From a virus: 64,000 nucleotides of DNA. The number at the start of each line of letters is the position of its first letter. Within the stretch, counting starts at the first letter, position 1. Under the pieces are notes generated by a model. It saw nothing but the letters and a program-made list of their open reading frames with translations. It was not told the DNA's origin and searched no databases. Shown here piece by piece: positions 25,688-36,700 of this stretch. Made by a program: the position numbers and the translations under genes. The stretch spans positions 124,001 through 188,000 of the IMG/VR virus record IMGVR_UViG_3300046808_001241; one strand, written 5' to 3'.

Positions 25688-26571
25688 AATTTAGGAGAAT
25701 ATGTACCAGATGAAGAGAAATTCGTTTTCATCAAAGCAACGTTGAGATTTACCGTTTCTGATTCAGTCAGATCTGTTGTTGGACATGAAACCAACAAGTT
25801 TGTATTTTTTTCTGTGTTTGTTTTGATATCGACGGTTTGTCGAGTATTGTAACCAAGAAGTTCGTTAAAGTATTTAATTTCAGAAGTAGTTGGATCGAAG
25901 TTATATTCCAGAGAAGTATCTGTAACAGGAACTACAGAAAACCGATACGGATTTACCAAAGTATCATTTAATTCAACACCAACTGCTCTAAGCACTTTGT
26001 CGACTCCATAAGACAAAAATCTATAGCCTTCCGGAGTTTTTACTTTAAAAGATATTTGACCGTCTTTAAAGTCTACTTCAAAACGTCTAACAAAGATTTG
26101 TGACTCGTCTAATATTGTTTCTGATAGTCTTACTGTGTAAGGATATTGCTCATCGATTTGAAGATAGTTTGATTTGTCAGCTTTTAATTCAACTACATTT
26201 GATGTTATAGGAATTATGTTTACAAACAAATTTTGACCATTACCTCCGACATAAACTTGCTTTCCTGTTACTGTTAAAAATTCGTTATTCTTAGCTTTTA
26301 AAAAAGTAGTACCAGCAATTGTTCCTAAAGATAGAGTAGATTTTTGCGTTTCAAAAACCGATTGCAGGTCTTTCACGTCAGTTAAAACCAAACAATTCTT
26401 TTTGCTCAGAGCAGCATCTTTAAAATTTCTAAACAGAGTATAATCATAATACCCAAAGCTTCCTCTGTAGGCATTATATACGTTGTGGAGCTTTTCTTCT
26501 GAATTATAGTTATATGTAAACTTTACAGAAGAAATAGCTGATAATGGTCTAGTGTTAACAACAAATGCCAT
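25684..26571 (-). CDS. Virion protein of the baseplate-peripheral module
   Basis: A 295-residue, beta-rich protein with no motif I recognise. Segments such as SSVKFTYNYNSEEKLHNVYN and VRRFEVDFKDGQISFKV suggest several strand-rich domains. It is cotranslated with its downstream neighbour (ATGA overlap) and lies four bases after the upstream stop, inside the long operon following gp25 and gp6. A structural role in the tail tip is likely from context alone. Confidence 0.6.
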   Translation of the reverse strand: MAFVVNTRPLSAISSVKFTYNYNSEEKLHNVYNAYRGSFGYYDYTLFRNFKDAALSKKNCLVLTDVKDLQSVFETQKSTLSLGTIAGTTFLKAKNNEFLTVTGKQVYVGGNGQNLFVNIIPITSNVVELKADKSNYLQIDEQYPYTVRLSETILDESQIFVRRFEVDFKDGQISFKVKTPEGYRFLSYGVDKVLRAVGVELNDTLVNPYRFSVVPVTDTSLEYNFDPTTSEIKYFNELLGYNTRQTVDIKTNTEKNTNLLVSCPTTDLTESETVNLNVALMKTNFSSSGTYSPKL

Positions 26572-26575
26572 GTTG

Positions 26576-28006
26576 TTAATTATCTATTCTCCAAACGGCA
26601 ACTCCGTCGTTTATTTCCCCAACAATTACTTTTCCGTTGTCTGTTAATTCATTCTGAAGGAGAGTTATAGAACTTCCATCGAAAGTTTGAAGCTTTAGTG
26701 GACCGACGATGGTAGAAGCGCAATCAGCAGTTCCTGTTGAGCTTGAATATGCAGTAATGGACGGATAATAAGAAAAGCCAGAATTTGGTAGTTTTCTGTA
26801 CGTATAAATTATATCAAAATTTCTTGGATCTTGCCAGTCCAAATTAAAGATGTCAGAAAACACAAATGGTGAATTTGAATCAGGAGACCATCTCCTTTGA
26901 GTCAGAAGTGGGCTACCATCTCCAAGATCCCAAACAATTTTTTCTACAGGAAAGCTTCCGCACTTAACAAATCTGGGAGTCAATCTTACAGTTAACGGAG
27001 AAATTTTTCCTGGAGTCAAATCGATTGCTGAAAGATAAGCAACTGGAGGAATTTCAAGAACACGCAAGAATGCTTCTTTAACGATCGTGACCTCTTTTGC
27101 AGAAAGCGTTAGTGGTTTCTGAGAGCAGTTTGCTCCTCCCATTCCATCCCATGTTTTGTTTAACGAAGAGTCACATTTTGTTTCATCCCAAGTTAAAACT
27201 TTTGCTAAAGGATTTGCTGACAAGTCACAAGAAACATTATTCCATAGCCAACTAACGCTTTCTGTAGCATATTCGAGACACGGACCAGATATTCCTGACC
27301 ATATCAATTGATTAGAATCTTGGAATCCAGATTGATTCCACGTTATTGGATTGTTTCTGGGATTGGTTGGAGAAGAGCACAGAAAATTGTACCACTGCCA
27401 GTTGAACGGCAATTGTTGTAATTCTTGCTCTGGTTGCACATACAAACCTCCGGAATTTGCCCAAGCAGCGTCGCAACGTTCTTCTGGGCGGTCATTCCAG
27501 CGCTTTTCATATTGTTGACTGGATAGAGTATTGTTCCATGTTATTGTAGGTTCTAGAGTGTCCGTACAATCCCGTTTATTCCAAGTCCATTCTAAGCAGT
27601 ATCTTTCAATACACGAAAATGCTTGATATTCTACAGTTCCAACGTTAACGTATTCTGTTTTTGTAAACTTTATTGTATATAAACCAGGCATTATATAGTT
27701 GTGACAATAAACTTCATTAGACAAAGTAGGGGATGAAGTAATATTAGAGTCAGTATTATAATAATCCCCAAAGTCTGCAACTCTTTGTATAGCTATAGAT
27801 GATAAACTAGGAGTTCCTGCAAAAGAAGATAAGGAAACAGAAGTATAAGGAGCGTATCCGATGTATGTAGAATCTGTTCCAGTTAACAAAGACGAGTCAG
27901 TAATCAAACGACTATTAGGAAACTCAACACGAGGAGTTCCATCGTCCCAACTATAATCAGGAGGAACTGAATTAATACTAAAAAAATCAAAAGTTACGTT
28001 GCTCAT
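26576..28006 (-). CDS. Virion protein with Cys/Trp repeats and PKD-like domain
   Basis: A 476-residue protein. Residues about 125-295 are a Trp/Cys-rich region with repeating units such as CLEWTWNKRDC, FNWQWYNFLC, VSWLWNNVSC and LTWDETKC, matched in style by the 1091-residue protein at 19907. Residues about 355-425 (EKIVWDLGDGSP, then IIYTYRKLPNSGFSYYPSIT) look like a PKD-type Ig fold. The gene overlaps the giant gene at 28003 by ATGA. It is likely part of the same tail-tip assembly. The repeat is not a family I know. Confidence 0.65.
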   Translation of the reverse strand: MSNVTFDFFSINSVPPDYSWDDGTPRVEFPNSRLITDSSLLTGTDSTYIGYAPYTSVSLSSFAGTPSLSSIAIQRVADFGDYYNTDSNITSSPTLSNEVYCHNYIMPGLYTIKFTKTEYVNVGTVEYQAFSCIERYCLEWTWNKRDCTDTLEPTITWNNTLSSQQYEKRWNDRPEERCDAAWANSGGLYVQPEQELQQLPFNWQWYNFLCSSPTNPRNNPITWNQSGFQDSNQLIWSGISGPCLEYATESVSWLWNNVSCDLSANPLAKVLTWDETKCDSSLNKTWDGMGGANCSQKPLTLSAKEVTIVKEAFLRVLEIPPVAYLSAIDLTPGKISPLTVRLTPRFVKCGSFPVEKIVWDLGDGSPLLTQRRWSPDSNSPFVFSDIFNLDWQDPRNFDIIYTYRKLPNSGFSYYPSITAYSSSTGTADCASTIVGPLKLQTFDGSSITLLQNELTDNGKVIVGEINDGVAVWRIDN

Positions 28007-31000
28007 GTTGCACTAATTGTTAAACAGAATGTGTTAAATCCTATCTGGTTACTTACATTATAATTTATATGATATAAACCAGGAGATGGTAACAAACCTG
28101 TAAATACTCCACTATTTGTTGCTGAGATACTAGAAACTCCGCTTGTTATAGAATAACCGGTTGGGTTGTTTGTTGCAGAGACTTGAATTGTTGGAGTCAA
28201 ATTTGTGTTGTATACATTTAAGTATTGATTCAAAACTACAGGAGGCTCTAACACCGTATCAGAGGATATGTTATCAATATACCGATTAATCGTCTTGAGA
28301 GTCATTACTTCAGTTTGATCAATTACATAATCTACAACAAATAACTTTCCGTCTGTTTTTACTCCTTTATAAGTTAGCAAGTATGATTGTTTCGTGTTGT
28401 TAAAATGAAGAGCTGCCTTCGAAAGACTTTGTAAAGGAATGTCACTAACACTATTCCAAACATCATAACTATTACTAACATTATTTGGAAACTTAGTTGT
28501 ATACAATTTTGTACTTAAATCAAACTCAGTCAGCTCTGGATAAAATCCGGATCCAGAAATTACCGTATAAAGAGTGATGAGTTTTTTACTATCGGTTAAG
28601 AACCATGTTTGTTCAAACTTTCTGTTTTCGTTGAGAGGCTCTTTAATGATGTTATCAAATACTGCTGAAATTTTAGCTTCATCATAATCATAATCGATCT
28701 GAATATAAATTGCTGATAATGAAGTTTCTATTAATAAAGTATCAAAAAAGCAATCAACTGATCTAATTCCCTTACCTGTCAGTTGAGAGTAAAATGTTTC
28801 ATCAGATTGAAACAAATCAAATATTGCAGATAATGATTTATAAGCTGGGTTGACCAATTGTTCATTTGTTCTTGTCCACAACTCGCCAAGAACAGCTGGT
28901 CTTTGAGACACCTTTACTCCGCTCAGATCTTTGAACAATCCGTATTGATTGCCAAAAATGTCAGAAGACCAGTAATCAATAACTTGCTCGTTTTGTTTAA
29001 GAATTTGAGTGTCTGCCCAAGCCGATACGTTTCTGACTCCTGTAAAGCTTTTTGGTTCGTTTTTTGTATCCGTCCATTGGTCTGCTTCTGGTCCTCCCCA
29101 TGGAGACACTCTGCTTGAAGGAGTAACTAACCCAAGAAACGTTTGATCGGAATTTGTTTGATAAGGAACAAACGTTTGAAGGGATTTAGTTAAGCTTTTT
29201 TTAACTGCTCCAGCTAGTTGGCCAGCAACAGGAGGCTCCTTTAACCATTGGTTTTTTTCTTGCCAGTCATAAAGAGAATCTTGATCCTGTTTTGATAATC
29301 CTCTTCCTCCGATATGTACTTTTTCGTTTTCTGTTAAAAACTCCCCAGATAAATTCAAAGTCTTAAGAGATGTAGTAAATTCTTTGTTGATGAATTGAGA
29401 AGCTCCAAGATTTTGTGGCAAGAAGTATCCGCCTACATCATCCCTTGTATAGATGTCTTCTAAAACAGGAACCGTTGCAACAGTGGGATAAAATCTATTA
29501 GGTAAATTTGCCCAAGGCTTTGGAGAACTAAAAAATAATTCAGGAGTAGGAGTTTCAAGATCTTGAGTAACATCTGTAGATACAGTCCAAACGAAGCTGC
29601 TCAAAGCATAATATAAAATTTCTACAGGCAATCCGTTTTTAGTATTTGTTAGAGTAATCGGAGTAGCAGAGGTATTATAATATACCGACAAGTCTTCCTG
29701 ACGTTTAGATCTAAAGATTGAAGAAAGATTTGAAAATTGTGAAGTAGTTGCGGACAGATAACACCATTGTGTATCATCAACGAACGTTTTATAGTTAATT
29801 GGCTGTTTCCACTCTAGAGTATAACTTTTTCTATTATAGTCTATAACGCTTCCATAAGATATTTCGAATGGAGAAATTATTGGACTGTGGTTGGGCAAAT
29901 AGCTATCAATGTAGTTATTTGGATATCCCCAAGAATAAATTCCCTTGAATCTTGTTGATGAAGATTTGTCTAAATAAAGCTCAGCCCAGTATGGTCTTGC
30001 TCCTGGAGCATTTTGTTGAGCTTTGTTTGTGTTATAGTTCCAACCAAATAAATCATGTTCGATTAAGAAACCGTTCGTAGATGTTGTAAAATCCAATAAA
30101 ACTTCTTCATCAGAAAATTCAGGAACAACTGATATTAAAGGAATATTTGTCGACTCAAAAACTCTTGCTCCTCCAACTTTTGTTGCAGTGACAGCAATTG
30201 AATACGTTCCAGTAATAGGAGGAGTAAATGTTGGGGCGAAGGTGTTTAAAATCCATTGTTGCTCGCCGTCTTCTAATCTTTCGATTCTCCACGCATTAAT
30301 TGCAGTAATTTCAGTAAATTGAGTAGAAGGATATTGAGGATCTGTAGATCCAAAAGGCTTTTGTTGGAATGGCCAATTAATTGCTGTGTAGTTAACATCC
30401 GAATTTATTGCAATCTTGTCAAAAGATGACCAAACCGTATTAATGTTTTCTGAAGTATTTTCGACCTCGACAGTTGAAAGCAAGTACGAAGTTGTAGTAG
30501 GCCGTCTTTCATATCTAATAAAGTCTCCGGCATTTAGCTTCATCTGAGAAGACTTTTCAGTAGGAGCCCATGTTCCGTCTGCTTGCAATTTAGCTTCAGC
30601 CCAAACTGTTGCAGGAGTTAAAAATTTATAATTTACGGAATATGGAGGAAATTGTTCTTCTTGGGTTTTTGATGTAGCTCTGTAATAAAAATATACTTTT
30701 CCTGGTTTAAGAGTAAGAGGAGTAGTTGAAAGTAGGTTATTCGAAGTCCAAGCTCCATCACCCCAACTGTGTTTTGTTTTAGTTTTATACCAAGCAATTT
30801 CAGTAGAAGATTCAAACGTACCGCTTAAAGAATCCCTCCATGAACCAAAATCAAATTCATCTAGTTTGTTTGTTGTGTCTTCGATAACACAATCAGCAAA
30901 CATATTATTGTCTTGCAATTGTCTTCCGGTATGTCCAAAAGGACTATAATAGACTTGTTTGCAAGTGCACTTTTGCCATTCAAAGCTAGAGACAGAAGGA

Positions 31001-32880
31001 GTGTTTGTAGTAAAAGGACAATCAGCACTATGTGGAATAGTAGCAAAAACGTCATTTACACTTGTTTCGGGGCCCTGCCATAAAAATCTTGTAAAAACTC
31101 CAGGAGCAAATAAAGCACTGAATCCGTCTTGTTTGTGAGTTTTATAACCACTTAACTGAACCATTGCTGCAGAAAGCCAAGCACATTCAAGAGCGGCATC
31201 TGACTCATCTTTATAGTTATTAACTTTGTAAATTTTGTCTGCTAGCTCAAAAGAAGAAGCAGCAATAGATAAAGATGTTGATATGTCTTGAATAGAAACA
31301 GCATTGCAAGCTCCTGCAAATGAAATCTTTTCTAAATACGAATTGAATTCAGATTCCTCATTTACCGTTCCATATGGCCACAAAAGAACGTTTGTGGAGT
31401 TAGGAGAAACAGGCAATGAAGTTCTTTCAAAGCGATATAACCAAGCTCCACTTAATTCCCCGTAAGGGATTGTTGTGTCTTCGGTACGATCTGTTCTAAT
31501 ATAGACTTGATCAGCAAAATTTGGGTTTTTATTAGGAATTGCACCAGAGCTAATCAAAGTTGTGTTATTCAGTAATATAACATCATGAGTGTCAGCTGGT
31601 AAGGTTTGAGACCAATAAGCTTGATTAACTTGAGCTTTTAAATCTTTTGATAGAAAATCAAACCCTTGTGTAAATTCTAAGCTCGAACCAGTCCATGGAA
31701 TATTGATTCCAGATAAACCATATCCCGGAAACGGAAATATAAAAGATGTGGTGGAATTTTGCTTGAGAGAAGACTTAACTGTTTTCGGTTCTTGTTCAAA
31801 GTCTTTATAATAAAGCCAAGCACTTTCAACTCGTTCTCCATTTTTGACAAAGACGACATCTGAATCTTCAATTGTTGCTCCAGCAGTAGCTCCTTCAATT
31901 TTTAGTGAACTCAGAGCTACGGGAGTCAGCTTTCCTTTTATAGCTACACTGTTGTCCAGAGTGCCATACGGATAATAAAAATAATTGTTTCCTGCTTGAA
32001 GAGGAACGTCTGTTGTTTCTGTTACCGAAGAAGCAGCAGTAAATGTTACTGTATACTTGTCTTCTGAAAGATAATTTTGTAAAAAACTTCCGTATAAGTC
32101 TGCATCAGATGTTTCAAGAATATTAGAAGTAAGTTCAGAAACAAATGATTCAACATCCGAACTTAATGGAAGACTCAATGAACTAAACAACCATTCAGAA
32201 GAGGAAAGCACGATTCCTTTTGTGAGGAAGAATTGTTCTGTTGCATCATGAAACAAATTATAGTATCCTGATACAGGAAGGCTGGTAGATTGATCAAAAT
32301 AAACGTGATCATCATAAACTTCTTCTACTTGAATTACTAACGAATCTTGAAGAGCAGAAAATTGAGGAACGACAGTTTGTAAGGATGGGTCTAGTTCGTT
32401 GTTTAATGAAGAAAAAGTTTCGAACAAATAGCGGTAAATTTCTTGCTCGATTGATGTAGGAGTTCCAACTGTATTATACTTTACTTTGGTGTTTTTAAGT
32501 TTATTGCGAAGCTTTAGATAATACAGAGAAATATCTTTAAGCTTTTTAGCAAAGTAAGGAATAGCTAAAAGAAGTTCTTTTTCGTCAGCTAAATTTACCT
32601 TGTTGTACCAAAGGTTTTTTTCTTCTTCAGAAAAGAACAATTGGAGTTGGTCTAGAAGATAAAGATACTTTTGCCTTAAAACAAATTTTTGAGAAAGCTG
32701 CTTTTCTTTATTGTTAGCAAACCACTCTAAAACATATCTTTGATAGTGGTACGGAGCATCCTTTTCAGCAAGACTAGGTCTGCGCTGCTTCCATTCAAGA
32801 TACGAGAACGGAGCATTTAAGTCAGTCTTTGTACCCTGGGGCTCGTTACTAACAATCTGTTTAAGATATTTCGGTTCCAC
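28003..32880 (-). CDS. Giant virion protein downstream of gp6
   Basis: A 1625-residue protein with a GTG start at 32880. Residues 1-160 are charged and helical (LEWFANNKEKQLSQKFVLRQ, YFAKKLKDISLYYLKLRNKL), and the rest is mostly beta-rich with many aromatic residues. A C-terminal segment (residues about 1540-1625) resembles an Ig/PKD-like fold. By position after gp25 and gp6 it may replace the large T4 wedge proteins (gp7/gp10-like), but I see no direct sequence match. It is in one transcription unit with the adjacent virion genes. Confidence 0.6.
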   Translation of the reverse strand: MEPKYLKQIVSNEPQGTKTDLNAPFSYLEWKQRRPSLAEKDAPYHYQRYVLEWFANNKEKQLSQKFVLRQKYLYLLDQLQLFFSEEEKNLWYNKVNLADEKELLLAIPYFAKKLKDISLYYLKLRNKLKNTKVKYNTVGTPTSIEQEIYRYLFETFSSLNNELDPSLQTVVPQFSALQDSLVIQVEEVYDDHVYFDQSTSLPVSGYYNLFHDATEQFFLTKGIVLSSSEWLFSSLSLPLSSDVESFVSELTSNILETSDADLYGSFLQNYLSEDKYTVTFTAASSVTETTDVPLQAGNNYFYYPYGTLDNSVAIKGKLTPVALSSLKIEGATAGATIEDSDVVFVKNGERVESAWLYYKDFEQEPKTVKSSLKQNSTTSFIFPFPGYGLSGINIPWTGSSLEFTQGFDFLSKDLKAQVNQAYWSQTLPADTHDVILLNNTTLISSGAIPNKNPNFADQVYIRTDRTEDTTIPYGELSGAWLYRFERTSLPVSPNSTNVLLWPYGTVNEESEFNSYLEKISFAGACNAVSIQDISTSLSIAASSFELADKIYKVNNYKDESDAALECAWLSAAMVQLSGYKTHKQDGFSALFAPGVFTRFLWQGPETSVNDVFATIPHSADCPFTTNTPSVSSFEWQKCTCKQVYYSPFGHTGRQLQDNNMFADCVIEDTTNKLDEFDFGSWRDSLSGTFESSTEIAWYKTKTKHSWGDGAWTSNNLLSTTPLTLKPGKVYFYYRATSKTQEEQFPPYSVNYKFLTPATVWAEAKLQADGTWAPTEKSSQMKLNAGDFIRYERRPTTTSYLLSTVEVENTSENINTVWSSFDKIAINSDVNYTAINWPFQQKPFGSTDPQYPSTQFTEITAINAWRIERLEDGEQQWILNTFAPTFTPPITGTYSIAVTATKVGGARVFESTNIPLISVVPEFSDEEVLLDFTTSTNGFLIEHDLFGWNYNTNKAQQNAPGARPYWAELYLDKSSSTRFKGIYSWGYPNNYIDSYLPNHSPIISPFEISYGSVIDYNRKSYTLEWKQPINYKTFVDDTQWCYLSATTSQFSNLSSIFRSKRQEDLSVYYNTSATPITLTNTKNGLPVEILYYALSSFVWTVSTDVTQDLETPTPELFFSSPKPWANLPNRFYPTVATVPVLEDIYTRDDVGGYFLPQNLGASQFINKEFTTSLKTLNLSGEFLTENEKVHIGGRGLSKQDQDSLYDWQEKNQWLKEPPVAGQLAGAVKKSLTKSLQTFVPYQTNSDQTFLGLVTPSSRVSPWGGPEADQWTDTKNEPKSFTGVRNVSAWADTQILKQNEQVIDYWSSDIFGNQYGLFKDLSGVKVSQRPAVLGELWTRTNEQLVNPAYKSLSAIFDLFQSDETFYSQLTGKGIRSVDCFFDTLLIETSLSAIYIQIDYDYDEAKISAVFDNIIKEPLNENRKFEQTWFLTDSKKLITLYTVISGSGFYPELTEFDLSTKLYTTKFPNNVSNSYDVWNSVSDIPLQSLSKAALHFNNTKQSYLLTYKGVKTDGKLFVVDYVIDQTEVMTLKTINRYIDNISSDTVLEPPVVLNQYLNVYNTNLTPTIQVSATNNPTGYSITSGVSSISATNSGVFTGLLPSPGLYHINYNVSNQIGFNTFCLTISAT

Positions 32881-32896
32881 TAATAGTAATTATTCG

Positions 32897-33715
32897 TCAA
32901 ATTGCTAAAAGAGGCACCTTAAATTGCTGTCCGTTAATAGTAATAACCAAGCTAGAAATACATTCTGTAATTGTTTGGCCGGGTTCTATAGAAACATTGC
33001 TCAAAGAGACCGCACCCGTCAAATCCCCTCCGGAAAGAGGCAAAAAGTTTGAGTGAGAATATTGTAAAGAAATTGAGTTGTCCCAATTTGTTGCAGAATT
33101 TGTTTGAACTGTTGAGAATGCGCTATCCCAATTTGCAGAGAGATCCCTTAATTCTGCATCAAATGTATTGTCAATTTCCCATGTTGCGGAATTGGTTTGG
33201 ACGACGGTATAAACCTCATTCCAAGCTCCTGAATTTGACTCTACGAGGGTATATGCAGTTTGCCAGTTTGCTGACAAATCCCGTAATTCCGTATCAATGG
33301 AGTTGTCAGTTTCCCAAGTAGCAGAATTAGCTTGAATCAGAGTATAGCTTTCAATCCACGATGCAGAATTTGATTCAACCGTTGAAAACGTACTATCCCA
33401 ATTTGCAGACAAATCCCTTAATTCCGTATCAATGGAGTTGTTAGTTTCCCAAGTAGCAGAATTTGTTTGAATTAACGTATAAGCTTCTTCCCAAAATGCA
33501 GAGTTTGAACTAACAAGAGTATAAACAGATTCCCAATTGCCTGACAAATCTTTTAAATCAGTTCCTTGATATTTAAACAAATCAGGAAGACTATCTTGAA
33601 CTGTTTGAAAAGTTGTTCTTAGTTCCCCTGTAGCACTTGCTTTATATCCTACAAGATAATCCCCACTTTCGAGTGATGTAGAAAGATCAAAATCTGTTAG
33701 CTTCTTGTTTGCCAT
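32897..33715 (-). CDS. Short fibre with tandem SANW/NSATW repeats
   Basis: A 272-residue protein. Residues 1-50 (KKLTDFDLSTSLESGDYLVG) look like a docking domain. Residues about 55-210 are tandem units of the form YTLVQTNSATWETDNS and TELRDLSANWDSTFSTVESN, consistent with a repetitive fibre shaft. Residues about 220-245 carry SHSNFLPLSGGDLTGAVSL, the insert also found twice in the 883-residue fibre at 12800. It ends with a short beta-rich tip. Probably a short fibre attached to the baseplate. Confidence 0.7.
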   Translation of the reverse strand: MANKKLTDFDLSTSLESGDYLVGYKASATGELRTTFQTVQDSLPDLFKYQGTDLKDLSGNWESVYTLVSSNSAFWEEAYTLIQTNSATWETNNSIDTELRDLSANWDSTFSTVESNSASWIESYTLIQANSATWETDNSIDTELRDLSANWQTAYTLVESNSGAWNEVYTVVQTNSATWEIDNTFDAELRDLSANWDSAFSTVQTNSATNWDNSISLQYSHSNFLPLSGGDLTGAVSLSNVSIEPGQTITECISSLVITINGQQFKVPLLAI

Positions 33716-33719
33716 AATG

Positions 33720-36700
33720 TTAATTATCGCTTATTAAGCGTTTTGTTAAAATGTTGTTGAACATAGTTTCTACCAAACCATTGTCACCATACCACTCTTC
33801 ATAGGAGGAAAGTGTATAATCAACGGTTGTGAAATCAGAGTCCCAATTGATTATATTGCCTTTATAACCAATCTGCTCTTCGTTGTACTCAAAGAAGTAA
33901 TAATTGTCAAAAATCGGTTCCCTTAATCCTTCAACTTGTATAGCAGAAAGTTGATATTTTAGATTCGGAGAAGGAAGCTCGATCGACATATTGTTGATGG
34001 TTAAAATGTCTCGTTCGTTTTGAATATCGATTAAGATATTTCCAGCACTTAAAGGAGCAACGTAAACCAGTTGATATTTGTCGCTGTAAATACGATCTTT
34101 TGCAAAAATATACTGACCTGCAGAAACAAATGATGCTTCAGACAACACAGGACCTATGTTTTTGTTTAAATCTGTTTCATAAACAACCTGGCCTCTTAAT
34201 CTGTGTTTTGGTACTGAAAATAGATTTATTAATCTGCTTACTTCTACAGGAAAGTCTGTTCCGTAAATGTTAGCTGGTACAGATAATTGTTCTGCAAACG
34301 ATAATAACTGTGTTATTTCAGCCGTTTCGAAGTCTCCATGAGTCTGTACGAAGTTTGCAATTCTTTCATAGGCCACTCTTCCGATATCTTCTTTTGTAAG
34401 AATTCCGTCTCCAGCAACAGCTGACAAAAATTCATCAAATAAGATAGGATTTTCTTTTAGAATTTCCGGAAGAGCAAGAGATTTAAAATACCCAGCACAA
34501 TCAAACTCTTCATTAACTTTTGCTATATTGAATGAATTGTTTAGATCATACACATTAAACGGGGTAGAAGATCCTCTTACAGGTAATGAACTATAAGAAC
34601 CACTATATTTTTGATACCATCTGTTTCCACTCCAATCTCCACCTGCTTGAGCCGACCTTACCTTTTCTTCAGGCAGAGCGCTTATATAATTTGTTCCACC
34701 TATTACTACATAATTTGTGTTTGCAGTAGGAATTAATTCAAATGTGTTCAAACTGCCAAATGGATCAGAAGTTTTAAATACAAACAACACGTTTTCTTCC
34801 GAATCCACAACCCAAACGCGATCAAAAACATCTACTGTCAACCCTCCCCAAATTTCGTTTTCATAATAGGCTTTATGAATATCTTCCGGAGTATATCCAG
34901 AAACTTCTTCAAACGATTTTGTTGCTCCGTAAAATTTGTAGTGAGTAAATGTTTCGGTTGTATTATTATATTTGCTTAAGAAATTGTAGCCGTGGGTAAC
35001 CCATAGATTGTTGCTACGATCCAACATTATATAGCTTGGTCTGATAGCTCCCTCTATTGTCTTCAGGAGCGTTCCGTCAGTTCCTGAATGAAGTTGAATT
35101 TTATTTGAGTCCCGACAAGCAACCCAAACATTGTTTTCCGGATTTATTGTTAATGAAATAGGAACACTTGTTAAAGGAAGAGAAGTAGCTCTAAACAACT
35201 CTGCTCCAGTGTCTCCATCAAACTTGATCAAAGCAGAGCTGATTGTATGGGAATAACAAGCCCATGCATCGTTGTTGGAGTCAGTTTCAACTATTGGAGG
35301 AGAAACTAGCATCGAACCTTCTGCAGATAAACCAAGTGTTGTGTTTGGGGTGGCTGATAAAACTAAGTTCAATGAAGAATCTAGCTTTAACAAAACTTCC
35401 CTGCTATATAAAGAAATCCAGATATTACTAAAACGGTCAATTGAAATATGAGAAGGGACGTTGTAATCATCTCCAGTATAGCTAGAAATTGGAATCGTTT
35501 GATTAATTCCTAGTCCTCCATTCAAAACATAAAGAACGTCTTGATCCGCGTCTGTTGCATATAGCTTGTTTTGAATTGGATCAAAAGCCATTCCATAAAC
35601 GTTCGAAGTACCAGACAATTGATAGTTTGCCAAATTTGCTGCAGTTAAAACAGGAACGCTAACATAAGAAGCAGAGCCCTCTACAAGAATTCCCAAATCT
35701 TTATAGTATTGAATGTTTCCGCAAATTGTTGAAGAATATGTAACGATATCAATTCTGTTTATTGTGCTAACATTTGGATGGGAAACATAAACATTCGCAT
35801 AAATTGGATATCCATCCGGAAAAGAAAAAGCTAAAGTAGAGCTTCCGGTTTCTTGGTTTGCAGCAATTGTGCTTACTGCAACTACCACAGAAGAACTAAG
35901 AGGAGATAAAGGTGTAATTGTAGTAAAAAGATAACCGCTGGTAGTATTATCTTGTTCGTCAAATGCTTTGAAATACAAAGGGGCTTCAGAAGAGTTATAA
36001 GAAGTACCGTCGACTTCTACTGTATAATAATCTTCAGGAATTAGAGAACCTCCTTCTGCAGACAATACGAGTTTGACTTTGTTTACACCTCCAAGTTCGT
36101 TTGTTCTTGGATACGAAAGAACTTTTGACGGTTGAGTTGATGCATTACCGAACTCGTCAAGCAACGTAGGGTCAAATTCGCATGTAATCATCACAGGAAT
36201 TGGTACGTTTGACCATTTGATTGGATGAATGTCGCTGAGATAGTTTTCTGTGACTTTTAGTCTTGTTGGAATAGCATCATTGATCTGCCAAGAAATTACA
36301 GCACGAGCAACTTCTGAATTGCTATAACTATAATACGGATATCTTAAAGACTCCGGAGGATATGTAAATCTTTCCGTGCTTAGCGTTGCAGCTAATAAAA
36401 GAGGACAGCCGCCTCCGGAGGCTAAGTCATCAACATAATAAAATGAAGCACTACCAGAAACAGCAACGACTTTATTATTTCTATAAATTGGATTGGTTTT
36501 TAATACAATAGGACCATCTAAGTCTTGATCAGTTTCGGCATCGACAAACCTCCAACGAGGAACCAAAAATTCCCATTTTTCTGGAACAGCATAGCTGGGT
36601 ACTGAGTTTGTGTTAAATGCTTGCAAGACGATTGATAAAGGCTGATCAATTTTTGATGACGTCAATTCAATAGTAAAGGGAGAATCAGATTTAACGCTTG

